From assembly GCA_027459785.1 (NCBI GenBank), contig DAIDGU010000038.1:31906-95905 (forward strand): a DNA stretch of 64,000 nucleotides, in the 5' to 3' direction. The notes under the pieces are model-generated. The model ran no database searches. It saw only the letters and a list, made by a program, of their open reading frames with translations, and was not told the DNA's origin. The position numbers were made by a program, and so were the translations under genes. The stretch comes from Ktedonobacteria bacterium (GTDB lineage Bacteria; Chloroflexota; Ktedonobacteria; Ktedonobacterales; JACDGC01). This document shows positions 17,097 to 26,345 of this stretch, one piece after another (position 1 is the stretch's first letter; every line of letters starts with the position of its first letter).

Positions 17097-19848
17097 CATT
17101 CAGTATCCTCAACGGATCGATGACTAATGAAGCTTCAACCATGCGCTGCGTCGCATCAACCCGCACGACTTTCAGTATCCTCAACGGATCGATGACCAAT
17201 GAAGCATAGTATAGCACATTATGCGCCGGGTGCCAAGCGCCGGCTTTCAGTATCCTCAACGGATCGATGACCAATGAAGCAAAGCCGCATTCAAGGCCGC
17301 ATATGCCAACGTTTTAGCTTTCAGTATCCTCAACGGATCGATGACCAATGAAGCGGTAGGTGATGCTGCCCCCACACCTGCAACAATGCCTCTTTCAGTA
17401 TCCTCAACGGATCGATGACCAATGAAGCACAAGCGACATACCCCAAAAAATAATAATCAATAGCTTTCAGTATCCTCAACGGATCGATGACCAATGAAGC
17501 TTAGTTTTTATGTCAAAGAGATAATACTCATCATTGCTTTCAGTATCCTCAACGGATCGATGACCAATGAAGCACAACTACGAAGCATATGGCGATAACG
17601 GCGTACTGCTTTCAGTATCCTCAACGGATCGATGACCAATGAAGCCGATGTAGAAGTTGGTGAAGTCATCGCCGTGGGCGGCTTTCAGTATCCTCAACGG
17701 ATCGATGACCAATGAAGCAGCCGTCCTTGATCGTGGCGGCGTTCTGGTTCACGGTCTTTCAGTATCCTCAACGGATCGATGACCAATGAAGCGGTTTTGA
17801 TAGTATTGTTGTGAAACGCGCTGACGGCTTTCAGTATCCTCAACGGATCGATGACCAATGAAGCACTACTACGAGCGTATCACCATTGACGAGATCAGCG
17901 CCTTTCAGTATCCTCAACGGATCGATGACCAATGAAGCGTAACCTCACCCCCTAAGTAAGCCGCTGGCACCTGCTACTTTCAGTATCCTCAACGGATCGA
18001 TGACCAATGAAGCGAAGAGATGCAGAAGCGCCTTTTGGGCATCGCACAGAACTTTCAGTATCCTCAACGGATCGATGACCAATGAAGCCGTGCGCAGTGT
18101 GCGCAGCTGGGCAGGGGTCAAGGCTTTCAGTATCCTCAACGGATCGATGACCAATGAAGCTGCGTGTATCACCCCTGATGCGCTCGATTTGCATCTGGGC
18201 TTTCAGTATCCTCAACGGATCGATGACCAATGAAGCGCTGCTCTACAATTGCCCGATCCAATCCACGGATTCCATCTTTCAGTATCCTCAACGGATCGAT
18301 GACCAATGAAGCGCCGCGCCGGATACGGGCGCTGTCGAACTCACCATCTTTCAGTATCCTCAACGGATCGATGACCAATGAAGCGCATAGGACCACCTCC
18401 TCAGAGCGTCGTATCCAGTCTTTCAGTATCCTCAACGGATCGATGACCAATGAAGCCAATAGCCAGCCGGTCTACGGCCAACAGTTCGGCACTTTCAGTA
18501 TCCTCAACGGATCGATGACCAATGAAGCCATTGACGTGTGCAACGCCACCACCAACCTGCTGCCTTTCAGTATCCTCAACGGATCGATGACCAATGAAGC
18601 TATTTCAGGTTTCCAATACCAGCCCTCTCCACACATCTTTCAGTATCCTCAACGGATCGATGACCAATGAAGCCTAAGATCGGTCCCCACGTGGCGAATG
18701 CCTGAGCGACTTTCAGTATCCTCAACGGATCGATGACCAATGAAGCGAAACTTGCGATGCGCTGGTTGGTGCAGTGCTTTCAGCCTTTCAGTATCCTCAA
18801 CGGATCGATGACCAATGAAGCCTCCAAGCCGCTGACCACCAATTGCGCCGGCGATTGCTTTCAGTATCCTCAACGGATCGATGACCAATGAAGCAACAAC
18901 CCTGAAACTGGCGAACGTGCGCGACCAAAACTTTCAGTATCCTCAACGGATCGATGACCAATGAAGCGCACTGAGTTGGCTGAGAACGATCATGCGGCTG
19001 CGCCTTTCAGTATCCTCAACGGATCGATGACCAATGAAGCGAATCGGATAACTATTGAGTTCGAGGAGTTTCTTGAGCTTTCAGTATCCTCAACGGATCG
19101 ATGACCAATGAAGCATGGTCGCTGATGCTGTGGGACGTGACGGCGGGGACTTTCAGTATCCTCAACGGATCGATGACCAATGAAGCACCGTGGCATGAGA
19201 ATCATGCCTGTGTGGAGCAATCTTTCAGTATCCTCAACGGATCGATGACCAATGAAGCGCGCCGCTCTCGATGCCACCGCCGTTTTGCATCAGGCTTTCA
19301 GTATCCTCAACGGATCGATGACCAATGAAGCTAGCGGCACTGAGACCGTCATGGAACGTGACTATCCGGTCTTTCAGTATCCTCAACGGATCGATGACCA
19401 ATGAAGCCAAAAGGTTTACTTTTGGAAAGATAGGAACGTAACGCTTTCAGTATCCTCAACGGATCGATGACCAATGAAGCCTTCAAGGTAGCTAAACAGA
19501 AGCAATTTGGCCCCTGGTTGCTTTCAGTATCCTCAACGGATCGATGACCAATGAAGCGGCGATTACGATCCCGTCGCGGCGAACCGGCTGATGCTTTCAG
19601 TATCCTCAACGGATCGATGACCAATGAAGCGACTTTTGATGTTGACGAGGAAGATGACGAATAACCTTTCAGTATCCTCAACGGATCGATGACCAATGAA
19701 GCCCCCAACGTCGATCCCTGGTCCTGGCTGAGCAATCCTTTCAGTATCCTCAACGGATCGATGACCAATGAAGCCGCGCGCGATACCCGCCGCCACACAC
19801 AGCCGCAGACACTTTCAGTATCCTCAACGGATCGATGACCAATGAAGC
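17097..19848 (-). CRISPR. CRISPR array, 38 repeats and 37 spacers, no cas genes in window
   Basis: The 37-bp repeats read CTTTCAGTATCC at the left and GACCAATGAAGC at the right on the plus strand. They begin at 17097, 17169, 17244, 17318 and so on to 19812. Thirty-seven copies are identical; the first at 17097 differs at two places (CATTCAG, GACTAATG). Spacers are 35-40 bp, mostly 35-37, and I saw no duplicates. The degenerate leftmost repeat and the promoter on the right place the leader at the right end, so transcription is on the minus strand. In that sense repeats end in ACTGAAAG, the 8-nt 5' tag form seen in type III and several type I systems. Processing enzymes must be supplied from elsewhere. 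Confidence 0.97.
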
Positions 19849-19945
19849 CGACCAGAGTGGGTGGGGAATGAGTAAAACGTTTTACCTATCTGGGGATTGC
19901 ATGGCCTCTCTTGAACAGTATACGCGGTCGAGGAGTATTTGTCTA
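19849..19945 (-). promoter_or_regulatory. CRISPR leader with promoter
   Basis: On the minus strand TAGACA (19945-19940) and TATACT (19922-19917) are separated by exactly 17 bp, placing a transcription start near 19910, about 60 nt before the first repeat. The sequence between is AT-richer than the flanks, as leaders usually are. Confidence 0.65.
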
Positions 19946-20039
19946 GCAAAGGGTCAGCAAAATTAAGATGGTTTGGCACGCAACTCGTTTTTTGTGTCAA
20001 ATGGGGGGGGAGTTGCGAACCGATGAAAGAGCTATGGGC

Positions 20040-20441
20040 CACACTTTACAGCGAACATGCGGCGTCCAGGTGCGGTTATGAGCGTGGTGTTTATCTTGCG
20101 TTCGCACGAGTTGCGAAGATGGCGTCTACATGGGGGTGCAATAGCCAGGATGGGGGAAGGTTAGCGCCGGCAGAGCAAGCATAGGATGCACAGATATAGG
20201 CACCAAGGGCGCAACAAAGATCAAAGCGTATGGAAGATGAAGCGTGCGGCAAGGGCCAAGAGGTATGGAAGAAGTTATAAGATGTATGGAAGGAGATATG
20301 ATGTATGAGAAGAAGATATATGGTAGGCCAAGGTGTGTAGTGAGTCACCAGTTGCCCTTTGCGGCTGGCAATCCCCACACGCCAGGGGATATACTATACC
20401 CAGATATGCGATCTCGTTGCGCCGTCAAAGGAGTGTCCCGC
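20040..20441 (+). other. Non-coding stretch between the CRISPR leader and zwf with purine-rich near-repeats
   Basis: No gene is supported here. From 20228 to 20312 the word GTATGGAAG recurs at 20228, 20263 and 20284, with GTATGAGAAG at 20303, in a strand bias of A and G. A TATACT at about 20392 could be a -10 for zwf, but I find no convincing -35. Confidence 0.4.
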
Positions 20442-21986
20442 GTGGACCAGCCCTTCGTCATAAATCCCTTGCGCACCGGCCTCTTCGCGGCCAGCGCCGC
20501 GCCGTGCATCATCGTCATCTTCGGTGCGACCGGCGACCTCACCCAGCGTAAGCTTTTGCCCGCGCTGTATAGCCTGTACGCGGAAGATCCCGCCTTGCGC
20601 TCGTTTTTCACCATCGTCGGCGTCGCCCGCAAACCGTGGTCGGATGCCGATTTCGCCGCCTTCGCTGAGCAGGGGATCAAGCAACATGCGCGCCATCCCT
20701 ATGCGCCGGCCATCTGGCAAGGCTTCGCCGCCAACCTGCATTACCAGCCCGTCGAATTCAACGATGCCAGCGCCTACGATGCCTTGCACGCGAAATTACA
20801 TACCCTGGACGAGCAGCGCGGCACGCTGGGCAACCGCATCTTTTACCTTTCGACCGCGCCGGAATATTATGAAACCATCGTCGAGCGCCTGGGCGCGAGC
20901 GGCCTGGCCCGCCGCGACGAGTCCGATGCTGAGTTCCATCGGCTGCTCATTGAAAAACCCTTTGGCGCTAGCCTCAATTCCGCCATCGTCCTCAACGACA
21001 CCCTCAATCGCGTCTTCGCCGAACGCCAGGTCTATCGCATCGACCATTATCTGGGCAAAGAGACGGTGCAAAACATCCTAGTGATGCGCTTCAGCAACCG
21101 CATCTTCGAGCCGGTGTGGTCCGCCGAGCATATCGACAACGTGCAGATCACCGTCGCCGAGAGCATCGGCATCGAGAGCGGGCGCGGCGGCTATTATGAC
21201 CACACCGGCGCGCTGAAGGACATGGTGCAAAACCATCTGCTGCAATTGCTGGCGCTGGTGGCAATGGAAAAACCGCTGAGCCTGGGCGCGAACGACGTGC
21301 GCCAGCGCAAGATCGAGGCGCTGCGCGCCATCCGCCCGATGTCGCCCGCCGAGGTGGCGGAAAATGTCGTGCGCGGGCAATATACCGCTGGCGCGATCAA
21401 TTACCAGCCGGTGCAGGGCTACCGCGAGGAAGAGCGCGTCGCCCCCGACTCCATCACGGAAACCTATGTGGCGCTGAAACTGCTGATCGACAACGACCGC
21501 TGGGCCGGCGTGCCGTTTTACCTGCGCACGGGCAAGCGGCTGCCGGAACGCATCAGCGAGATCGCCATCAAATTCAAGCGCCCGCGCTTCGCGCTTTTTA
21601 AGGAATATGGCGAAGACGCGCTGCCGGCGAATACCCTGCTCATCCGCATCCAGCCGGCGGAAGGCATCTCGCTGCGTTTCGATGTGAAGCTGCCTGGTCC
21701 CCAGATGCAACTGCGCGCGATGAACATGGATTTCGCCTATGGCAAGTTCGACACCTTCACCCCCGAAGCCTACGAACGCTTGCTCTATGATGCGCTGCAC
21801 GGCGATTCGACCTTGTTCACCCGCCGCGAAGAGACGGAACTGGCCTGGGGCATCGTGGAGGCCGTCGAACGCGGCTGGGCCGTGCAAGGGCCAACCAATC
21901 TGACATTTTATCAAGCCGGCACCTGGGGGCCGCGCCCCGCCGGCGAGATGCTGCGCCGCGACGGACGCTCCTGGAGGCGACTATGA
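20442..21986 (+). CDS. zwf: Glucose-6-phosphate 1-dehydrogenase
   Basis: The 514-residue protein has the NADP-binding motif VIFGATGDLTQRKLLPALY at residues 25-43 and the substrate/catalytic motif RIDHYLGKETVQNI, both diagnostic of G6PD. It also has FYLRTGKRLPER in the C-terminal domain. It oxidises glucose-6-phosphate to 6-phosphogluconolactone, the first step of the oxidative pentose phosphate pathway. The start GTG 20442 is chosen because AAAGGAG lies 8 nt upstream and homology begins there. The frame is open for a further 66 codons through low-complexity sequence. ATGA overlap couples it to opcA. Confidence 0.97.
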   Translation: MDQPFVINPLRTGLFAASAAPCIIVIFGATGDLTQRKLLPALYSLYAEDPALRSFFTIVGVARKPWSDADFAAFAEQGIKQHARHPYAPAIWQGFAANLHYQPVEFNDASAYDALHAKLHTLDEQRGTLGNRIFYLSTAPEYYETIVERLGASGLARRDESDAEFHRLLIEKPFGASLNSAIVLNDTLNRVFAERQVYRIDHYLGKETVQNILVMRFSNRIFEPVWSAEHIDNVQITVAESIGIESGRGGYYDHTGALKDMVQNHLLQLLALVAMEKPLSLGANDVRQRKIEALRAIRPMSPAEVAENVVRGQYTAGAINYQPVQGYREEERVAPDSITETYVALKLLIDNDRWAGVPFYLRTGKRLPERISEIAIKFKRPRFALFKEYGEDALPANTLLIRIQPAEGISLRFDVKLPGPQMQLRAMNMDFAYGKFDTFTPEAYERLLYDALHGDSTLFTRREETELAWGIVEAVERGWAVQGPTNLTFYQAGTWGPRPAGEMLRRDGRSWRRL

Positions 21987-23143
21987 CCACCCCGACCACC
22001 ATCCCCCTGACGCAGATCAAAGCCGCCCTTGCGAACCAGTGGCACGAGGTCACGCGCAGCAGCGTCCTGACGCTTGTCGCCTATGCGACCGGAGCCGACC
22101 GCGCCGCGCAGGTGGATACGATCCTGGACGCCCTCGCCGGCCAGCATCCCTCGCGCACCATCACCGTCGCTGTCGAACCCGCTGCCCAGCGCCCGACGCC
22201 AGCGGCCACCGTCGAACTGCACACCTACGCCATCGGCCAAACCGCCAGCCTGATCGGGTCCGAACAGATCGTCGTGTATATCCCCGCTACCGAGGTCGCC
22301 CGCATCGCGGATGATGTGCGCCCGCTGCTGCTGAGCGACATGCCGGTCTTCGTCTGGCTCACCGGCGCGCCGCCCCAAAATATGCGCCTGATCGAAGATC
22401 TCGTCGGGCTGGGCGATCATGTCGTGTTCGACAGCGCCACCTTCGCCGACCCTGGCCGCGACCTGGCCGTGCTGGCGGGCATCATACGCCGCAGCCGCGC
22501 CGCGACAGTGAACTACAAAGCCTTCCACGATTTCAATTGGGAACGCCTCGCGCCCTGGCGGGCCGCGCTCGCCCAGGCGTTCGATCCACCCTATCTCACG
22601 AATCTGGCGCACATCACTCAGGTGCGGCTGGGCTTCGCCCATGACTTCGCGCCCAACAGCACGCCGCAGCCCGCCCAGGCTTATCTGCTCGCCGGCTGGC
22701 TGGCATCGCGCCTGAACTGGCAGCCGACAGCGTACCAGACACGCCCCGGCGGCGCGCAGGGGCGCTTTCAATCACCCCGCCAGGCGTCGCCCATCGCCAT
22801 CGAGATCGCACCCTACACCGCGCCGCACGCGCAGATCGCGGCCACCATCGCCACACCGCCCGCGCAGCCGACCGTGCTGCAAGGCGCGCTGCTCTTCGTT
22901 GATTTCATCACGCTGGTCAACGGGGAGCAGATGCTTTTCCGTACCGCCCTGGCCGACGACACGGGCCGCCTCACCACCACCACCACCCGCCTGGACGGCG
23001 AACACGCGCCGCCGCGCACGATGCCCATCGAAGCGCAGAGCGAGGCCGAGTTGCTCGCCGGCCAACTCACCCGCTTCCGCTACGACCACATCTACGAAGA
23101 CGCCGTCCTCGCCGCCCAGGCGCTCGTCACTGCCGGCGGTTGA
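21983..23143 (+). CDS. opcA: Glucose-6-phosphate dehydrogenase assembly/activator protein OpcA
   Basis: The 386-residue protein contains the OpcA pattern, with TLVAYATG near the start, ADDVRPLLLSDMPVFVWLTG in the centre and NYKAFHDFNWERLAPWRAAL after it. OpcA assists G6PD assembly or redox control in Cyanobacteria, Actinobacteria and relatives. Its start overlaps the zwf stop as ATGA, the usual arrangement. No transaldolase or 6-phosphogluconate dehydrogenase follows. Confidence 0.93.
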   Translation: MTTPTTIPLTQIKAALANQWHEVTRSSVLTLVAYATGADRAAQVDTILDALAGQHPSRTITVAVEPAAQRPTPAATVELHTYAIGQTASLIGSEQIVVYIPATEVARIADDVRPLLLSDMPVFVWLTGAPPQNMRLIEDLVGLGDHVVFDSATFADPGRDLAVLAGIIRRSRAATVNYKAFHDFNWERLAPWRAALAQAFDPPYLTNLAHITQVRLGFAHDFAPNSTPQPAQAYLLAGWLASRLNWQPTAYQTRPGGAQGRFQSPRQASPIAIEIAPYTAPHAQIAATIATPPAQPTVLQGALLFVDFITLVNGEQMLFRTALADDTGRLTTTTTRLDGEHAPPRTMPIEAQSEAELLAGQLTRFRYDHIYEDAVLAAQALVTAGG

Positions 23144-23148
23144 TGAGG

Positions 23149-23275
23149 TTTTACAAAATTGGGCGGACATGCGCCGCCAGCACGCCGGGAGCATCGATTG
23201 CAAGTACCAATCGTCCCGGCTCGGAAAAGGAACCCCTCGGGCTAGAAGCGAGCGTGTCCAAGGTAAATTGTAAAA
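23149..23275 (+). repeat. Complete 127-bp element with TTTTACAA/TTGTAAAA terminal inverted repeats (MITE-like)
   Basis: TTTTACAA at 23149-23156 and TTGTAAAA at 23268-23275 are perfect inverted ends, with GGACA and TGTCC continuing the pairing further in. The interior carries CACGCCGGGAGC, CCCGGCTCGGAA and AACCCCTCGGGCT, shared with copies near 6850 and 16890. It encodes no protein. It lies directly after opcA and may act as its 3' end. Confidence 0.7.
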
Positions 23276-23281
23276 GGGCAT

Positions 23282-23358
23282 AAACCGCGCCTAAGCGCCT
23301 AGCGGCGACGCTGTAGGGGCGTACCCTTGTGGTCGCCCTGCCGTCGCGGACTGGAATG
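23282..23358. repeat. Composite hairpin element fragment interrupted by a nested 30-bp repeat
   Basis: AAACCGCGCCTAAGCGCCTA and the following GCGGCGACG match 6990-7018. After the break, CCGTCGCGGACT matches 7026-7037. Between them (about 23312-23341) is a copy of the TGTAGGGGCG to GTGGTCGCCC repeat also present at 11473 and 57125. Confidence 0.65.
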
Positions 23359-23408
23359 GAAAGAGCATGGATGCTCTATCCTACGATATACGGCCAGCGT
23401 GGAGCGAT

Positions 23409-26327
23409 TTACTGGCCTTCAGGGTGAGCGCTGTGTGGCGCTGGCGGCGCATCGGCGGGCGGCGAGGCGCGATAAAACGCGGCGGTCGCCGGACGGTAGG
23501 GCCGGGCCAGCCACAGCGGGCGGCGCAGGCCGTCGGCGCGCGGTTGGGGGCGCGTCTGCGCCAGCCACTCACGATAGACCTCGTGCGCCTTGTTCGTATC
23601 CACGAAGATATCGCCATACTCGTCGCCTGGTTCGGGTAACGTGATGGTCACTTGCTGATGCCAACAGTGCATGCCAGAGATCGGATCAGGATGGACCGGG
23701 AAGGTCAGATTTTGATGCACGCCGCCCTCGCGCCAGAAAATACGCTCCGAATCGGGATCAGTGCTGGCGAAGGGCTGCACATCTTCCAAACGCCGCATGC
23801 GCCACTGGCCCGGTGCCACCTGGCGGAAGTCCACCAGCGCCGAGGCCCAGCGGTCCGTGCCACCATCCTGCTGAATGCGCCATCGACCCAGGTGGTGCGA
23901 GCAGGCGACGACGCCGGGCCGGATGCCGTCCGTCACCCAGGCCAGATCGATGAACCAGCCGATGGCGGTGGCGATCTTGATGTGATCGCCGGTGGCGATG
24001 CCGATGCGCGCCGCGTCGTCGGGATGCACCCACACCGGATTCATGTTCGAGATCTCATACAGCCACTTGGCGTTGCCAGAGCGCGTGTGGATGAGCGTCG
24101 GCAGGCGGAAGGTCGGCACCAGCACATATTCGCCCGCGTCGCGGTTCAGGTTCGCCGGATGCACGTGGCTGCGGATGTAGCTGGGCAGGGCATATTCCGG
24201 CCAGCCCCATTCGACAAGCGTCGGCGAATAGAACTCCAGTTTACGCGATGGCGTGGGGAAACCCTCGCGCGCCACGCCATCCACCAGCACACCGATGGTC
24301 GCGTCGCCCTGGCGCACCACGCCCGTCAGCGGATCGGTCACGGCATCGGCCAGTTGCGCCTCGCTCAGCGGGCGCTCATTCAGGCGAAAGACCGGCACGC
24401 GCTCCTCCGGGATGGCGAACGCGCCGTATTTCCGCATGTAGTCCAGGGGCGACAGCCCCTCGGCCTGGGCGGCTTCGGGCAAACCAGGGACGCTGTTTTC
24501 GAAGATCCAGCGGTAATACTCGGTGACGGTCAGCTTCGCGCCGGGCGTATAGGGCGACTCGAAGTAGCGCCGGATGCCCAGGCTGCCATCGGGATCGATG
24601 CGCCACGACAGCTCGATCCAGAACTCGTCTTCTTCCCACACCTCGCCGGGGTTCGCCTCATAGGTATAGGTGATCGTCTCGCCCGCGCGTTCGCGCGCCA
24701 CGCGCAGCACCGGCTGGCGGAAGGCGATCCACCGGCCCGCGTGCGTCTCCTGGCTCATCAGGTCGTGGCGTTCGGGAGCATGGCCCATCGGCAACACATA
24801 ATCGGCATACCAGGCCGTCTCGGACCACGTGGGCGTCAGGGCGGCATGCAGTTCGATCTGCTGCGCGTTGGTCAGCATCTCCACCCAACTCGCGCCATCG
24901 GGATTGGTCCAGACGGGATTATAGACGCGCGTGAAGTAGGCGGCGACCTTACCGCGCCCCTCTTTCAGGAAGTGTGGTAACAAGATGCTCAACTCGAAAT
25001 GCGCCAGGGGAAATTCCGGCGGGTAGAGCAGTTCGTTCCAGACGTTCGGGCGCGTCGTCGGCTCCAAGGGCATCTTGGGGACGAATTTGTTCCAGGTGTT
25101 GGGGGCCGTGCCGCCGGGAGTGCCGATGCTGCCAGTCAGCACTTGCAGGAACCACAACGCGCGGCTCACCTGCCAGCCGCCCAGGTTGCCCGCGCTGGCC
25201 GCACGCCAGGTGTGCGAGGCGAAACGCGACCCCGCCCGGCCAATCAGCCGCGCGATCTCCACGATCTGTGCCGCTGACACGCCGCTCTCGGCCTCGGCGA
25301 AGGCGGGCGTATATGCTGCGTACTGCGCGCGCAGGACGGTGATGAACTGGTCGAAAGTCTGGGGCGCGTCGGGATGCGCGGCGCGCAAATACTCCGGCCA
25401 GTTGACCCAGCGCCGCACATACTCGTGGTCGAAAAGGTCTTCATCCAGCAGCACTTTCGCCATCGCCAGCAAAACCGCCGCCTCGCTACCGGGCTGGGTG
25501 GGCAGCCAGTAATCCGCCATGCTGGCGGTGTTCGAGAGGCGCGGGTCCATCACGGCCAGCTTCGCGCCCTTCATCTTGCCCTCGATGATGCGCTGGGCCT
25601 GGGGGTTGAAGTAGTGGCCGGTTTCCAGATGGGCGCTGATGAGCAGGATGAACTGCGCGTTGGCGTGATCGGGCGAGGGCCGGTCGACGCCCATCCAGAT
25701 CTCATAGCCGAAGCGCGCCGAGGAGGAACAGACGTTGGTATGGCTGTTGTGGGCATCCACGCCCCACGCGCCCAGCACCCGCTCCATCGTGCCGTCGTGG
25801 CCGGGCCGCCCGACGTGATACATAATCTCGTCGCGCCGATCCTCCACAATCGCGGCGCGCACCTGAGCCGCGATCTCGTCGAGCGCCTGATCCCAGGTAA
25901 TGCGTTCCCAGCCGCCTTCGCCGCGTGGCCCGGTGCGCTTCAAGGGATAGAGGATGCGGTTATCATCCTGGATCTGGTTGATAGTTGCCGGTCCCTTCGC
26001 GCAGTTGCGGCCCCGGCTGGCGGGATGGTAGGGGTTGCCTTCCAGCTTCTGGATTTGCCCGGTCTGCTGATCGATATAGGCCAGCAGCCCGCACGCCGCC
26101 TCGCAATTGAAGCAAATCGTCGGCACGAGGGTATAGTGCCGTTCGACACGCTTGGGCCAGGCTTTGGCGTCGAGTTCCGTCCAGTCGTGCCAGCGATCCG
26201 GCGGCGGGCAGGAGGCCAATTCGCGCGTTTGAAACGGCTTGCCGCTGGGCGCGATCGTTGCGTCCGGAGTTGGCGGCTTGGGCGACGTTGGCTGCGCCGG
26301 CTGGCGGCGCGGTGATTGGCGTGACAT
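23409..26327 (-). CDS. Molybdopterin oxidoreductase catalytic subunit (PSR/TTR-type CISM family)
   Basis: The 972-residue protein has a [4Fe-4S] motif (Cys72, Cys75, Cys79, Cys109; ICFNCEAACG and RGRNCAKGP) and a likely Mo-ligand Cys200 in HTNVCSSSARFGYEIW. The molybdopterin domains follow (AKLAVMDPRLSNTA, VLPMGHAPERHD) and then a C-terminal dinucleotide-binding domain. This is the complex iron-sulfur molybdoenzyme family, which includes polysulfide, thiosulfate, tetrathionate and arsenate reductases; the substrate is not readable. The N-terminus (SPRRQPAQPTS) has no hydrophobic stretch, so I see no Tat signal, which is unusual for a PsrA-like subunit. The fused ferredoxin-NrfD gene lies 18 bp upstream in the same operon. 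Confidence 0.92.
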   Translation of the reverse strand: MSRQSPRRQPAQPTSPKPPTPDATIAPSGKPFQTRELASCPPPDRWHDWTELDAKAWPKRVERHYTLVPTICFNCEAACGLLAYIDQQTGQIQKLEGNPYHPASRGRNCAKGPATINQIQDDNRILYPLKRTGPRGEGGWERITWDQALDEIAAQVRAAIVEDRRDEIMYHVGRPGHDGTMERVLGAWGVDAHNSHTNVCSSSARFGYEIWMGVDRPSPDHANAQFILLISAHLETGHYFNPQAQRIIEGKMKGAKLAVMDPRLSNTASMADYWLPTQPGSEAAVLLAMAKVLLDEDLFDHEYVRRWVNWPEYLRAAHPDAPQTFDQFITVLRAQYAAYTPAFAEAESGVSAAQIVEIARLIGRAGSRFASHTWRAASAGNLGGWQVSRALWFLQVLTGSIGTPGGTAPNTWNKFVPKMPLEPTTRPNVWNELLYPPEFPLAHFELSILLPHFLKEGRGKVAAYFTRVYNPVWTNPDGASWVEMLTNAQQIELHAALTPTWSETAWYADYVLPMGHAPERHDLMSQETHAGRWIAFRQPVLRVARERAGETITYTYEANPGEVWEEDEFWIELSWRIDPDGSLGIRRYFESPYTPGAKLTVTEYYRWIFENSVPGLPEAAQAEGLSPLDYMRKYGAFAIPEERVPVFRLNERPLSEAQLADAVTDPLTGVVRQGDATIGVLVDGVAREGFPTPSRKLEFYSPTLVEWGWPEYALPSYIRSHVHPANLNRDAGEYVLVPTFRLPTLIHTRSGNAKWLYEISNMNPVWVHPDDAARIGIATGDHIKIATAIGWFIDLAWVTDGIRPGVVACSHHLGRWRIQQDGGTDRWASALVDFRQVAPGQWRMRRLEDVQPFASTDPDSERIFWREGGVHQNLTFPVHPDPISGMHCWHQQVTITLPEPGDEYGDIFVDTNKAHEVYREWLAQTRPQPRADGLRRPLWLARPYRPATAAFYRASPPADAPPAPHSAHPEGQ

Positions 26328-26345
26328 CGCTTGCTCCTTCTTTGG

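Noticed and set aside
17097..19848. Many open frames repeating FSILNGSMTNEA or ASLVIDPLRILK
   Set aside because: They are translations of the CRISPR repeat in different frames, not proteins.
20244..20441. Sixty-six extra codons upstream in frame with zwf
   Set aside because: Low-complexity sequence without homology; a good ribosome site precedes GTG 20442 where the family similarity begins.
21078..21914. Minus-strand open frame of 278 codons opposite zwf
   Set aside because: Zwf is complete and has diagnostic motifs; the antisense frame has none.
23652..24980. Plus-strand open frame of 442 codons opposite the molybdoenzyme gene
   Set aside because: It is a GC-rich antisense shadow with no motif; the minus strand encodes clear Fe-S and molybdopterin motifs throughout.
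23409..26327. SPRRQP at the N-terminus as a twin-arginine signal
   Set aside because: No hydrophobic core follows, and the next 40 residues are Pro/polar.
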